Shown here: positions 1 to 9,267 of the stretch, piece after piece
Layout of the letters: the number at the start of each line of letters is the position of its first letter
Position numbering within the stretch: position 1 is the stretch's first letter
DNA from: CAYRGQ01 sp964423925
GTDB taxonomy: Bacteria > Bacteroidota > Bacteroidia > Sphingobacteriales > Sphingobacteriaceae
DNA: 64,000 nt
Assembly: GCA_964423925.1 (NCBI GenBank)
Contig: CAYRGQ010000010.1
Location: forward strand, 1 to 64,000
Reading direction: 5' to 3'
Position numbers and translations under genes: made by a program
The notes under the pieces: model-generated
Database searches by the model: none
Seen by the model: only the letters and a program-made list of their open reading frames with translations
Told to the model about the DNA's origin: nothing

Positions 1-2
1 TG

Positions 3-146
3 CTCCAGTTCAACTTCGGCGGACTCGGGCTGGGCTATGGCTACCAGTTCAACCCAAAGAACGAGGCCATGAACCAGCGCATTGAAAACACCACCCACGA
101 AATCGGCCTCAGTTACCGCTTTGGCGGAACGCGAAGTTTATTGTGA
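3..146 (+). CDS. 3' end of an outer-membrane beta-barrel protein (partial)
   Basis: The first 48 codons are open in the frame beginning at base 3 and end in TGA. The residues alternate aromatic/Gly-rich stretches (LGLGYGYQF, HEIGLSYRFGG), the pattern of the last transmembrane strands of a small outer-membrane barrel. The gene begins outside the window, so family and length cannot be told. Its last 9 bases overlap, tail to tail, the end of a short minus-strand reading frame. The assignment as an exported barrel protein is an inference from strand pattern only. Confidence 0.6.
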   Translation, partial: LQFNFGGLGLGYGYQFNPKNEAMNQRIENTTHEIGLSYRFGGTRSLL

Positions 147-278
147 AAACCGTAGACCTAAAAAAATAAAGCCCGCCACAAGTAAGCCGAAGGCTATCGA
201 ACCCTTGACACCGAACAGGTGCCAAGGGCGGCGCGATTCGTTGAATACCTTCCTAACAACCGGTGAACGTCCTCGCAT
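138..278 (-). CDS. Possible 46-aa single-pass membrane microprotein
   Basis: This short minus-strand frame starts with ATG at 278 and ends with TAA at 138. A purine-rich GAGGGAAG sits directly before the ATG and could serve as ribosome binding site. The first ~25 residues are basic (many Arg, plus RRPWHLFG). Residues ~27-43 form one strongly hydrophobic segment (AFGLLVAGFIFLGL), followed by RFSQ. That is the shape of an N-in, single-pass inner-membrane microprotein. I do not recognise the family. Against it: no perfect promoter is visible and the frame is short enough to arise by chance. Confidence 0.4.
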   Translation of the reverse strand: MRGRSPVVRKVFNESRRPWHLFGVKGSIAFGLLVAGFIFLGLRFSQ

Positions 279-540
279 CTTCCCTCACAGACGGAACCAA
301 CGCAGATAATCCCAAAGCACGGGACATGCACATTCCCAGCAGGCAACCGTCTACGAGTTTACAGGGATCACGGGCCTGTACCTACGCCCTACCCCCTTCC
401 AGTTTTGCTTTCTGTTTGTTCTGCAACATCGTCCAAGTCAGACCGCCCTATATGCAGTTCTTGATCGTGAGCCCGCATATTTACCGTCAACTTCCAAAGC
501 GTGTTCGAGACTTGCTCCCTAGCGCATTGTGCCGTGCTTA
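279..540. other. Intergenic stretch without a supported gene
   Basis: Reading frames here are short, overlap each other on both strands and carry no recognisable protein pattern. No promoter matching TAnnTTTG was found. It probably holds the upstream region of the small minus-strand frame. Confidence 0.4.
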
Positions 541-544
541 GCAC

Positions 545-576
545 AAAAAAAGCCGAATGGGACTTCCCATTCGGCT
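545..576 (-). terminator. Rho-independent terminator of the oxidoreductase block
   Basis: A perfect 12-bp stem (AGCCGAATGGGA / TCCCATTCGGCT, 2-nt loop, 551-576) is followed on the minus strand by six T residues. It lies 27 nt past the stop codon of the gene at 603 and ends the eight-gene block. Confidence 0.9.
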
Positions 577-602
577 GTATGTTTATTGCACCCAGCACCG
601 GC

Positions 603-1172
603 TTAGATAGCCCAAGCCCGATCGCCTTTTTGATAGGGGTATTCGCCGTCAAACCGACCCGGAACCTGTACGTACCGGAGCGCTTTGGTGGCGCCCACTT
701 CAGACGTAAAGAACCCAAGCAAAGTCAATTGCTTGAACAGGTGGAAGTAATGGTTTGGCTGGTCAGGCTCCTTGGAACTATGATATTCCTTGGCCTCCTT
801 GTCAATCGTATTCAGCAGATCCGTTCGCTCCGCTACGCCCAGCTCTTGGAATTTCTTCCCGTGAGCTTTTTCAGCGCGCTGATCGATTTCAGCCAGTCCC
901 TTGACGAACACATCTTGATCTTCAGGCGTGTAGCAATCCTTGACCATTACAGGAATAAAGGCACCCACGCCTGCCTCCTTGGCGCCTGGGCTACTGGTTT
1001 CGGGGAGGATTGTGTCCGCGACATCGCCCAGGAAATCCACCATATCCGGCTCAAAAAGCTTTTCTACGGTGGGGGTGACGGGACGAGTACATCCTTCTAA
1101 CAGGAGATTAGCGCCGATCACAGTACCGCCCATGATCCAGGCTACGCGATTAATTGCTTCTCTTCTATTCAT
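603..1172 (-). CDS. Gluconate 2-dehydrogenase subunit 3-like protein (Tat lipoprotein)
   Basis: A 189-aa protein of the gluconate 2-dehydrogenase subunit 3 family, the small partner of membrane-bound GMC flavoprotein dehydrogenases. It begins MNRREAINR, a twin-arginine-type motif, then a hydrophobic stretch ending in the lipobox-like LLEGC (Cys ~28), so export by Tat and lipid anchoring are likely. The body has the family features DTILPE near residue 54 and a C-terminal FKQLTLLGFFTSEVG segment. It is the last gene of the block and lies 18 nt after a Gfo/Idh/MocA gene. The GMC oxidoreductase two genes upstream has no signal peptide of its own and probably travels out bound to this subunit; that is inference from how such complexes are exported. 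Confidence 0.85.
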   Translation of the reverse strand: MNRREAINRVAWIMGGTVIGANLLLEGCTRPVTPTVEKLFEPDMVDFLGDVADTILPETSSPGAKEAGVGAFIPVMVKDCYTPEDQDVFVKGLAEIDQRAEKAHGKKFQELGVAERTDLLNTIDKEAKEYHSSKEPDQPNHYFHLFKQLTLLGFFTSEVGATKALRYVQVPGRFDGEYPYQKGDRAWAI

Positions 1173-1190
1173 GGTACTGGTGCTAAATTT

Positions 1191-2633
1191 TTACGAAAAA
1201 TTATACTTGATATCCCAGCCCTTGCGGTATTCACGACGCACAAACTGGTTTACCTCGTCAAAATTGGTGACTTTCATATTATCGTTGTCCCACAGGAGTT
1301 TGAGGTTCTTGCCTGGGTATCTTCCGTCGATGCGTAGATCCGCTCCGCGGATGGCTAGGTTAGCCATGAGCAAGGCTTCCGTCAGCGGGCCCGAAATTTC
1401 GAATGGCGCACTTACTTCCATGTTGCCATAGCCCGCGATACATGCCTCTACCCATTGGGCGTAATGGCCTTGTGGCACGCGTGCATATTTTTCAGGCACG
1501 TTGACCACTTCCGAAAGCGACGTTGGCAAAAGCCTTGGATTTTCCGCATAACAATCGGCCAGAATCTTACCCTTCGTACCTACGAACATGATTCCATTGT
1601 TACCGTCTCCGAATCGCTCGTTAGGACCCAATTCCTCAGGCCGTTCAGGCTGGATTCCACCGTCCATCCAGTGGATTTTGATGTCGCCCGCGGTCTTGTC
1701 CGTCTTGGGGAATGTCATCACTGCATAGCTGGATGGCGGACAGCTTTGCGGGAAGTATCCACGTTGGAATTCATCTACGTATACCGAGCCGACTGTAGCT
1801 TGTACATCTTTAACGTATTGCAAGCCCAAGATGCTGAACGGCGCTTCCAAAATATGGCATCCCATGTCACCCAATGCACCGGTACCGTAGTCCCACCAGC
1901 CCCTCCAGTTGAAGGGCACCAGCTTATCGATATAGTCTACGTATGGCGCAGTGCCCAGCCAAAGGTCCCAGTCAAGCGTCGAAGGCACAGCGGCTTTACG
2001 GTCCGGCCAAGGAATGCCTTGTGGCCAAATAGGACGATCTGTCCAGCCATAGATCGTGTGTACGTCGCCGATCAGACCCGCGTCAACCCATTCACGCATG
2101 ATACGCACGCCTGCACCAGACGCACCTTGGTTACCCATTTGCGTGACGACTTTATATTTCTTAGCGGCATGTGTAAGGACGCGTGCCTCCCATACGTCTT
2201 TCGTAAGGGGCTTCTGCACGTAAACATGCTTGCCTAACTCCATGGCTGGCAAAGCGTGTGCCGCGTGGTTGTGATCCGGTCCGGATACCGAAACCGCATC
2301 GATATGCTTATGCTCCTTGTCGAGCATTTCGCGAAAATCACGATAGTACTTGGCCTTTGGAAAACGCTTAACGGTGTTAGCCGCACGTGCATCATCCACG
2401 TCGCAGAGAAAAGCAATCTCAGCTTTGCCGCTATCGTAAAACGAGGTAAGGTCAGACTCGCCTTTCCCACCCACGCCTATCCCGGCAATCACCAACTTAT
2501 CACTCGGTGCCGTATAGCCTGCGCCACCCAGTACATGCCTAGGCATGATCATAAAGCCCGCCGAAGCCGCCGCACCTGTTTTCAAGAAATCGCGCCGGCT
2601 GGTACCGCCGAGCTTGTTGTTCTTGTCTTTCAT
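1191..2633 (-). CDS. Gfo/Idh/MocA family oxidoreductase, Tat-exported
   Basis: A 480-aa NAD(P)-dependent oxidoreductase. Residues 13-18 are SRRDFLK, a classical twin-arginine signal, followed by an Ala/Gly hydrophobic core, so it should fold with cofactor and be exported. The Rossmann motif is GIGVGGKG (51-58). The family's usual EKP motif reads QKP here (140-142): the Lys is kept but the Glu is replaced. A GDMGCH-type segment lies near residue 257. Homologues in Bacteroidota act on sugars and glycosides, oxidising or reducing ring hydroxyls. Position between the GMC oxidoreductase and its small subunit suggests it handles 3-keto-sugar intermediates. The substrate cannot be told from sequence. 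Confidence 0.9.
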   Translation of the reverse strand: MKDKNNKLGGTSRRDFLKTGAAASAGFMIMPRHVLGGAGYTAPSDKLVIAGIGVGGKGESDLTSFYDSGKAEIAFLCDVDDARAANTVKRFPKAKYYRDFREMLDKEHKHIDAVSVSGPDHNHAAHALPAMELGKHVYVQKPLTKDVWEARVLTHAAKKYKVVTQMGNQGASGAGVRIMREWVDAGLIGDVHTIYGWTDRPIWPQGIPWPDRKAAVPSTLDWDLWLGTAPYVDYIDKLVPFNWRGWWDYGTGALGDMGCHILEAPFSILGLQYVKDVQATVGSVYVDEFQRGYFPQSCPPSSYAVMTFPKTDKTAGDIKIHWMDGGIQPERPEELGPNERFGDGNNGIMFVGTKGKILADCYAENPRLLPTSLSEVVNVPEKYARVPQGHYAQWVEACIAGYGNMEVSAPFEISGPLTEALLMANLAIRGADLRIDGRYPGKNLKLLWDNDNMKVTNFDEVNQFVRREYRKGWDIKYNFS

Positions 2634-2679
2634 AATTTAAATTTAGCTTGAACGTTTTATCTTGTGTTGTTTAATTAGA

Positions 2680-4359
2680 TTACAGATTTCCTTTCTTTAA
2701 CTCGCTCACGGCATAATCAGCTGCGCGAGCCGTCATGGCCATATAGGTCAGTGATGGGTTGACACATCCACCGGAGGTCATGGCAGCGCCATCCGTGACG
2801 AAAACATTCATCGCGTCCCACACTTGATTGTGCGCATTCAGTACGGAAGTTTTCGGGTCGCGTCCCATACGGGCAGTGCCCATCTCGTGTATGCCCATAC
2901 CGAAGGCGTAGCCGTTGTCATAGGTGTGTACATCCTTGACCCCAGCGGCCTCAAGCATTTCCTTGCAATCTTCCATCATGTCCTTGCGCATCTTAAGCTC
3001 ATTCTCTTTGATCTCCATATCCATGGCTAGAACGGGCAGTCCCCATTTGTCCTTTTTGTCCTTATCGAGGAAGATGCGGTTCTCGTGGTAGGGCAAGATC
3101 TCGCCGAATGCAGTAAAGCCAACTGTCCAGCTACCTGGTTCGCAAAGCGCATCCTTCCAGTCGCCTCCGACGCTCATCTCCGCCACCTCGCCACTCCAAC
3201 GGCCTCGGCTTGCCGCACCTTGGTATCCGAATCCGCGCACGTAATCACGTTTGTCGTCGCCCACATTTCGGAAACGAGGGATGTAAAGACCCGTCGGTCT
3301 CCTCCCGTAGATATACTTGTCTTCGTAGCCTTCGACACGCCCGCTGGCACCACAACGGAAATGATGGTCCATCGCGTTGTGACCCAACTCCCCACTGCTG
3401 CTGCCCAAACCACCTTCCCACACATCGGTGGCGGAGTTGAACAGAATCCAGGTCGAGTTGAACGCCGATGCGCAGACGAATACTACCTTAGCGTGATACT
3501 CGTAAGTCTGGTTGTTTTCAGCATCAATGATCTCTACTCCGGTCGCCTTTTTGCTGTCCTTGTCATAGAGGATGCGTGTCACAATGGAAAACGGGCGCAA
3601 TGTCAGATTACCCGTAGCTACGGCAGCGGGCATAGTAGACGATTGTGTACTGAAATACGCACCGAAATTACAACCCAGCCAGCATTGGTTTTGGTACTGG
3701 CAATTGATACGTTCCTTGTGGGGTACCGATAGGTTGGCAACACGCCCCATGATAAAGTGGCGCTTGCCACCGTAATGCTGCTTGATGCGGGCAGCCAAGT
3801 CCTTTTCTACCACATTCATGGGCATGGGAGGCAAATAGTCGCCATCGGGTAAGACGTCCAGGCCGTCCCGATTGCCGCTAATACCCGCCCAACGCTCCGC
3901 ATAGGTATACCAAGGTGCAATATCCTTATAGCGGATGGGCCAGTCTATGCCGTGCCCGTCCTTGAGGTTAGCCTCGAAATCCATGTCGCCAAGGCGGTAG
4001 CTCTGCCGCCCCCAAGTAAGCGACCGACCGCCCACGTGGTATCCTCGGTACCAGTCGAACCGCTTGATTTCCGTATAAGGACTTTCTTTCTCGTTGACCC
4101 AAAAATCCAGGTTCTTTTCATTGAGCGGATAATCCCGGCGCAGGACAGGATAATCTTCTATCATCTGCTGGGTGCGGCCGCCACGATGTGGAAAGTCCCA
4201 CGGATGCTTCGTAGCAGCGTGGTAATCCTTCACGTGTTCCACGTTTCGCCCACGCTCCAGCATAATGGTCTTTAGGCCTTTCTTGGTGAGTTCCATGGCG
4301 GCCCATCCGCCACTCACGCCAGATCCGATGACGATCGCATCATACACATTGTCTGCCAT
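2680..4359 (-). CDS. GMC family FAD-dependent oxidoreductase
   Basis: A 559-aa glucose-methanol-choline flavoenzyme. The N-terminal FAD-binding motif is GSGVSGG (12-18). The second GMC signature-like segment HVGGRSLTWGR lies at 108-118. Near the C-terminus are HEMGTARMG (~491) and NPSLT (534-538), which carry the catalytic His and Asn of the family. There is no signal peptide. Pairing with a subunit-3-like Tat lipoprotein (603-1172) fits a periplasmic sugar or glycoside dehydrogenase feeding electrons to the membrane. In related systems such a pair oxidises C3 of a glycoside. Specific substrate is unknown; family confidence is high. Confidence 0.93.
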   Translation of the reverse strand: MADNVYDAIVIGSGVSGGWAAMELTKKGLKTIMLERGRNVEHVKDYHAATKHPWDFPHRGGRTQQMIEDYPVLRRDYPLNEKNLDFWVNEKESPYTEIKRFDWYRGYHVGGRSLTWGRQSYRLGDMDFEANLKDGHGIDWPIRYKDIAPWYTYAERWAGISGNRDGLDVLPDGDYLPPMPMNVVEKDLAARIKQHYGGKRHFIMGRVANLSVPHKERINCQYQNQCWLGCNFGAYFSTQSSTMPAAVATGNLTLRPFSIVTRILYDKDSKKATGVEIIDAENNQTYEYHAKVVFVCASAFNSTWILFNSATDVWEGGLGSSSGELGHNAMDHHFRCGASGRVEGYEDKYIYGRRPTGLYIPRFRNVGDDKRDYVRGFGYQGAASRGRWSGEVAEMSVGGDWKDALCEPGSWTVGFTAFGEILPYHENRIFLDKDKKDKWGLPVLAMDMEIKENELKMRKDMMEDCKEMLEAAGVKDVHTYDNGYAFGMGIHEMGTARMGRDPKTSVLNAHNQVWDAMNVFVTDGAAMTSGGCVNPSLTYMAMTARAADYAVSELKKGNL

Positions 4360-4466
4360 TGTCTTTAATCTTAGTTATCGAGTTATTCTATCCGTCGGTT
4401 AGTTTATCGCCAACCCACTCTATAAATGACGTAATCCTTTCCGAAATGTTGTATCCCGGACGCAAC

Positions 4467-5708
4467 TTATCCGTTGCTTGCGTCCGCCTTTGCTACCAGT
4501 TCGTCCTTAAAGAACATAACGAACAGCACCATCACTACCATGGCAATGACTGCAGGCACGAGCCACACCTGCTGCCAAAACTGGCCCACGTCCCCATTGC
4601 GCAGCCCCGCATAATGTTCGGAGACATAACCCGCCGCCCAGAAACCAATCAACTGCCCCACCCCATACGTGGCCAAGGTAATGAGGCCCTGTGCCGCGCT
4701 CTTGTATTTTGCGCCTGCCTTCGCATCGGTGTATATCTGTCCCGACACGAAAAAGAAATCGAAGCATATCCCGTGCAACGCGATACCTGCAATGAGCATA
4801 AAAGTAAGCTCGCCTGCATTGCCGTAGGCAAACAGCACATAGCGTAATACCCAAGCAAGCATGCCCAGCAATATGGTTTTCTTAAAGCCAAAACGCGTAA
4901 AAAACAACGGTAGTAAAAGCAGGAATAAGGCTTCCGAAACCTGCCCGATGGTCATCTTGCCCGTCGGATTTTCCATCCCTACCTCCGTTAAAAACCAATT
5001 GGCATTTTGGTAATAAAAAGCCAGCGGAATACAAATCAGGACCGAAGATAGGAAAAACACCAAGAAGTTGCGATCGCGAAGCAACTTGATGGCATCCAGC
5101 CCCAAAATCGACGATATGCTTTGCTTTTCAGAGGTATCGTGCGTTAGTGGCGGGGTCTTGGGCAACAAAAAACTAAACAAGCCGAGTACCAACGATGCAA
5201 TGCTCGCCATTAAGAAGGTGTTGCGCAACATCCCTTCGCCCGAGTCCCACCGAAACAAGTAGCTAATCGAAAGACCAGCAACAATCCAACCGATTGTCCC
5301 CCAAACACGGATACCGGAAAACTCCTTTCCAGGGTCTTTCATATGCCTGAACGACAACGAATTGACTAACGCCAACGTAGGCATATACAACACCATATAA
5401 GCCAGCACGTAGGGATAGAAAACTCCTACGTCCGGCGCCTTGTACAGTTGGTACATCAGTACGGCCCCCACCAAATGGAGAACGCCGAGTATTCGCTCGG
5501 CGTTAAAAAAACGGTCGGCGATTAGGCCGATGATAAAAGGTGCGATGATCGCGCCCCACGATTGTGTGGAAAAGACATTGGCAGTTTCCAGTCCGGATGC
5601 ATTGAGGTCTTGGGCCAGATACGTACCTAAAGTAACAAACCACGCTCCCCATATAAAGAATTCGAGGAACATCATAAAGGACAGTTTCGATCGCGTTATT
5701 CTAGTCAT
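4467..5708 (-). CDS. MFS transporter, nucleoside:H+ symporter type
   Basis: A 413-aa integral membrane protein with about 12 hydrophobic segments. The N-terminus (KLSFMMFLEFFIWGAWFV) and the GIRVWGTIGWIVAG stretch near residue 131 are typical of the nucleoside-permease (NupG/XapB) branch of the major facilitator superfamily. In Bacteroidota this branch is often embedded in sugar-oxidoreductase clusters rather than nucleoside loci. Here it sits inside the oxidoreductase block, 107 nt downstream of the GMC gene's start side and 136 nt from the TIM-barrel gene. It therefore probably imports an oxidised sugar or glycoside product across the inner membrane; that role is inferred from context. Confidence 0.85.
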   Translation of the reverse strand: MTRITRSKLSFMMFLEFFIWGAWFVTLGTYLAQDLNASGLETANVFSTQSWGAIIAPFIIGLIADRFFNAERILGVLHLVGAVLMYQLYKAPDVGVFYPYVLAYMVLYMPTLALVNSLSFRHMKDPGKEFSGIRVWGTIGWIVAGLSISYLFRWDSGEGMLRNTFLMASIASLVLGLFSFLLPKTPPLTHDTSEKQSISSILGLDAIKLLRDRNFLVFFLSSVLICIPLAFYYQNANWFLTEVGMENPTGKMTIGQVSEALFLLLLPLFFTRFGFKKTILLGMLAWVLRYVLFAYGNAGELTFMLIAGIALHGICFDFFFVSGQIYTDAKAGAKYKSAAQGLITLATYGVGQLIGFWAAGYVSEHYAGLRNGDVGQFWQQVWLVPAVIAMVVMVLFVMFFKDELVAKADASNG

Positions 5709-5844
5709 GAAATTTGCGTAAAGGGATGCGGCTTGTACTTAATAAATTTTTCACCTAAGATGGGATATATTTAGCAATCCTGCAAAATAACACCCACAAA
5801 ATATTCACGCCTCTCCCGAAGCGAAACCGTGGCTCTTTGCGAGA

Positions 5845-6774
5845 TTACACCGCAAAACTATCGACTTCGCGATAGGCTTCGATTAACCTGACCTCGCCTT
5901 CCTTACCCCCTTGAGACTTGCCGTGTTCCATCCCTACTACACCCGTATACCCCTTGTCATACAGGTATTTGAATACGTTCTTGTAGTTGATTTCACCGGT
6001 AGTGGGTTCGCGCCGTCCTGGGTTGTCCCCGACTTGAATATATGCGATCTCGCTCCAACAATGCTCCATGTTCGGGATGAGGTCTCCCTCGTTGCGCTGT
6101 AAATGGTACGCATCATACAAAATCTTGCATGAAGGACTATTCACCGCGCGGCAAATCAGGTAGGTCTGTGTCGACGTGCGCAAAAACAGATCGGGTGTGT
6201 CGCTGAGGGGTTCCAATACCATCACGATGCCGTGCGGCTCCAGGATTTCGGCTCCTCGGCGTAGCGCGTCTATGACGTTGGCCGTTTGGACATCCAGGGG
6301 CAGATGCCTCGCGAAATCGCCAGGCACGACGGTTGTGAATTTGCCACCCGATCGTTTAGACAGTTCCACCGCTTGCCGGCACCCTTGTAGAAAGATATCG
6401 ATATGCTCTTGCTTGCCAGCGGCTAAGGTGTTCGCGCCGTTTCCGCCTTTATTGAGCACGAAAACGCCCATCTCCATCCCTAACTTGCTGAGCAAGTTTC
6501 CCACTTTGTCCTGCTCTTCTGTCGAACGCCCTGAGAAGCCATTATCTTCCCAACCTCGGAATCCCTGATCGTAAGCAAACTGGATTTGATCCAAAATGTT
6601 GCCACCAGCGTGGTTGGAAAACTGCCCGTGATGTGGGCCGTACTTGAGTTTAAACGGCTGCCCTGTCTGAGCGGCCTGTGACTTGCCCTGTCCGGCAAAT
6701 GCGCCCAGCTGCGAGCTGCCCACTACCGCACCGGTAGCCAAGATGGATTGCTTGATGAATTCTCCTCGTTTCAT
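5845..6774 (-). CDS. Sugar phosphate isomerase/epimerase-like TIM-barrel protein
   Basis: A 309-aa protein of the xylose-isomerase-like/AP-endonuclease-2 TIM-barrel family, close in pattern to hydroxypyruvate isomerase. Visible metal-ligand candidates are the Glu in VMVLEPLSD, the Asp/His in LYDAYHLQ, the Gln in YIQVGDNPGRREP and the Glu in VGMEHG. The N-terminus (MKRGEFIKQSILATGAVVGSS) is a Tat-like leader with KR in place of RR, so export is likely but less sure. Members of this family in glycoside-oxidation clusters act on 3-keto-sugars by isomerisation or elimination. The neighbours support such a role. Confidence 0.85.
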   Translation of the reverse strand: MKRGEFIKQSILATGAVVGSSQLGAFAGQGKSQAAQTGQPFKLKYGPHHGQFSNHAGGNILDQIQFAYDQGFRGWEDNGFSGRSTEEQDKVGNLLSKLGMEMGVFVLNKGGNGANTLAAGKQEHIDIFLQGCRQAVELSKRSGGKFTTVVPGDFARHLPLDVQTANVIDALRRGAEILEPHGIVMVLEPLSDTPDLFLRTSTQTYLICRAVNSPSCKILYDAYHLQRNEGDLIPNMEHCWSEIAYIQVGDNPGRREPTTGEINYKNVFKYLYDKGYTGVVGMEHGKSQGGKEGEVRLIEAYREVDSFAV

Positions 6775-6829
6775 AGTTTCGTCCGTTTAAGTGGTTTATT
6801 TATTGGTGGTTTCCATGGGTGGCAAACCG

Positions 6830-7903
6830 TTAGTTCTTAGTATTTGCCAAAAGTTGGTCGAAGCCGGCGCTCATCTGCTCGGCCGTCGTACCATCCTCGG
6901 CTACATAAATAATGAATACCTCTACGCCAGGTAGGTTATCAACAAACGCGATTGCCTCGTCGGGTTTCATCGCCATGATGACGTTGTCATATCCATCGGC
7001 CGTCATCGCGTCCGGCGCGTAGATCGTCGCGCTGATGATGTCCGATTGGAACGGGTAGCCCGTCTCGGGGTCAATATGGTGCGACAGGGTTGTTCCGTCG
7101 TTTTCGATAAACCTCCGATAGCTGCCTGCTGTCGTCACCGAGCCTGAGTTTATAGCCAACACCTCCTGCATCAAGCCCCCTTCGCCATGCTTGGCGGGGC
7201 GTTCGATGCCAATCCGCAACGGCGAGCCATCGGGCTTAGGCCCTTGCACCCGCAACTCTCCGCCCAGCTCAACGACATAATGTCGGATCCCTCTACGTTC
7301 CATGAAATCGGCAATAACATCGACGGTATATCCCTGTGCGATTCCGTTAAGGTCTATGCGCACGCACGGCTCGCCCTTCACCAACGTATCGCCACACAGC
7401 CGGATCTTGTCCATGCCCACGCACGACAGCGCGTGCCGAACGTCATCCGGAGTGGGCAAATTTGCTTGAGGTGTCGGGCCAAAGCCCCAAAGCTGTACTA
7501 AGGGGGCTACCGTGACATCAAATACGCCCTCGCTTTGATGATATATTTCGAATGACTTGGCCATCACCGCCCGAAAATGCGGATCAAGCACGAAGGCCTT
7601 CGCCGTACCGTCGTTAAAAAGGTTAATTCGTGAGTAAGGCTTATAGAGAGACATCGAACTGTCGATGACCGCCACAATGCTGTCAATGGATCGGCGTTCG
7701 ATGACGGGCTGGTCAGCGTAATAGCTGACCTGATAAGTGGTACCTTGCGCCTGGCCCCGAATCGTAAAGTTGGACCAATCCGTACTGGGATTGGTCCAAC
7801 CCGCACCGGCAAAAAACAGCGACAGGTACACGATCACCCCCACTCGCCATGCCTCCCTGCTCCCTGTCTGCAACGGAATCCCCTCCCGACGATTAGATGA
7901 CAA
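6830..7903 (-). CDS. apbE: FAD:protein FMN transferase (ApbE family)
   Basis: A 357-aa ApbE-type flavin transferase, which attaches FMN covalently to Thr/Ser of target proteins in the periplasm. The protein has an N-terminal hydrophobic leader (GVIVYLSLFFAGAG, ~22-35), the GQAQGTTYQVSY substrate loop, LNGIAQGYTVD (the usual Lys of AKG is Gln here), and the metal-binding region HHIDPETGYP. Its start overlaps the upstream Gfo/Idh/MocA gene by 11 nt, so the two are translationally linked. No NqrC-, RnfG- or FMN-bind-type acceptor is encoded in this window, so its target is unknown; membership of the redox block suggests a flavoprotein partner. Confidence 0.93.
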   Translation of the reverse strand: MSSNRREGIPLQTGSREAWRVGVIVYLSLFFAGAGWTNPSTDWSNFTIRGQAQGTTYQVSYYADQPVIERRSIDSIVAVIDSSMSLYKPYSRINLFNDGTAKAFVLDPHFRAVMAKSFEIYHQSEGVFDVTVAPLVQLWGFGPTPQANLPTPDDVRHALSCVGMDKIRLCGDTLVKGEPCVRIDLNGIAQGYTVDVIADFMERRGIRHYVVELGGELRVQGPKPDGSPLRIGIERPAKHGEGGLMQEVLAINSGSVTTAGSYRRFIENDGTTLSHHIDPETGYPFQSDIISATIYAPDAMTADGYDNVIMAMKPDEAIAFVDNLPGVEVFIIYVAEDGTTAEQMSAGFDQLLANTKN

Positions 7904-9209
7904 CAGTTTGGCCGGGTACGGCGTACGGATAGTATCCGTCGGCGTTAGGCAGCACCTTCGGCAACGCGTCCCAAGCCAGCCGCTCTGGCATTAAGTCGAT
8001 GTCTGATTTAAGCGCTTCGTCCCAAGTGATAACCCTGCCCGAATACGTTGCCAAGCGCCCGATAACACCGGTAAGCGTGCTCAGCGCACCGTATTCTCCA
8101 TCTGAGTGACGGAAATCTCCCTTTGCTATGGCGTCAAAAAGTTCAACATGCTCATGCTGGTAGGGGTTAGGATTGTTTCGCTTCGGGTGGTTGTAAAGCT
8201 CATTTCCTTTGCGATCCCACAGCACGCCGTCGTTGCCTGCTGATAGGTACACCCGACCGTTTGTCCCTTGGAACGTCTCATCCACACGGTTTGATGTTCC
8301 CTCGAAGTGACGACACTGGCTATAAATTACAGAGCCGTCTGCGTAAGTAAGCTCCACGGCATGGTTGTCATAGATCTCGCCATGATCCTTGCCCGTCCGC
8401 CACGCTCGGCTTCCCGTCCCTTGGAATGACACCGGATACGAACCCTTCACCCAGTTAGCTACGTCTAGCTGGTGAACGTGTTGCTCAACAATGTGGTCAC
8501 CACAAAGCCAGTTAAAGTAATACCAGTTGCGCATTTGATATTCCATCTCGGTTTGGCCTGGCTGGCGCTGACGCACCCACACGCCACCGCTGTTCCAATA
8601 CACCTGCCCGGACACGATGTCGCCAATGGCGCCGTCCTGGATGCGTTGGATCGTGTCGCGATAAACCGACTGGTAGCGGCGCTGCAAACCCACCACTACG
8701 TTGAGGCGTTTCTGCTTGGCCTGTTCGGCCGCGGCCAACACCTTCCGCACGCCCGGCACGTCAACCGCTACGGGTTTCTCCATGAAAACGTGTTTGCCTT
8801 GCCTTACGGCTTCCTCAAAATGCGTCGGCCGGAAGCCTGGAGACGTACACAACAGAACTACATCCGCAAGAGCGATTGCCTGCTTATACCCATCAAAGCC
8901 ATCAAATTTATGATCTTCGGGTATATCAATCCGGTCGGCATGGCGCTCCGACAATACCTTGTAAACGTTGTCTACCTGGTCGCGGAAGGCGTCAGCCAAC
9001 GCGACAATTTTCACGCGCGGATGCGCTGCAATAGCGTCGAATGCTGCGCCGGTACCGCGGCCACCGCAACCTACAAGTGCCACGCGAATCGTGTCGTCGA
9101 CTCCCGAATGGGCACCAAAAGGCAAAGTACTAAATGCCGTAGCGCCGGCGATAACCGCAGATTTCTTCAGGAAATCGCGCCTCGCAATACGTTGGAATTC
9201 ATTTTTCAT
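7893..9209 (-). CDS. Gfo/Idh/MocA family oxidoreductase, Tat-exported (second copy)
   Basis: A 438-aa oxidoreductase with a twin-arginine leader ARRDFLKKS (9-17). The nucleotide-binding GCGGRGTG lies at 47-54 and the intact MEKP motif at 143-146, with the Lys expected at the active site. The C-terminal domain contains NWYYFNWLCGDHIVEQHVHQLD, a pattern with a conserved His common in glycoside-active members. It is a diverged paralogue of the protein at 1191-2633, not a recent copy. It overlaps apbE by 11 nt. A likely role is redox chemistry on a glycoside ring in the periplasm; exact reaction unknown. Confidence 0.9.
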   Translation of the reverse strand: MKNEFQRIARRDFLKKSAVIAGATAFSTLPFGAHSGVDDTIRVALVGCGGRGTGAAFDAIAAHPRVKIVALADAFRDQVDNVYKVLSERHADRIDIPEDHKFDGFDGYKQAIALADVVLLCTSPGFRPTHFEEAVRQGKHVFMEKPVAVDVPGVRKVLAAAEQAKQKRLNVVVGLQRRYQSVYRDTIQRIQDGAIGDIVSGQVYWNSGGVWVRQRQPGQTEMEYQMRNWYYFNWLCGDHIVEQHVHQLDVANWVKGSYPVSFQGTGSRAWRTGKDHGEIYDNHAVELTYADGSVIYSQCRHFEGTSNRVDETFQGTNGRVYLSAGNDGVLWDRKGNELYNHPKRNNPNPYQHEHVELFDAIAKGDFRHSDGEYGALSTLTGVIGRLATYSGRVITWDEALKSDIDLMPERLAWDALPKVLPNADGYYPYAVPGQTVVI

Positions 9210-9267
9210 GTTTTCTTTTCTATTCGTTTGTTATTGGTTTGCAAAATCAGTTAGTAGCTTTTGCGTC

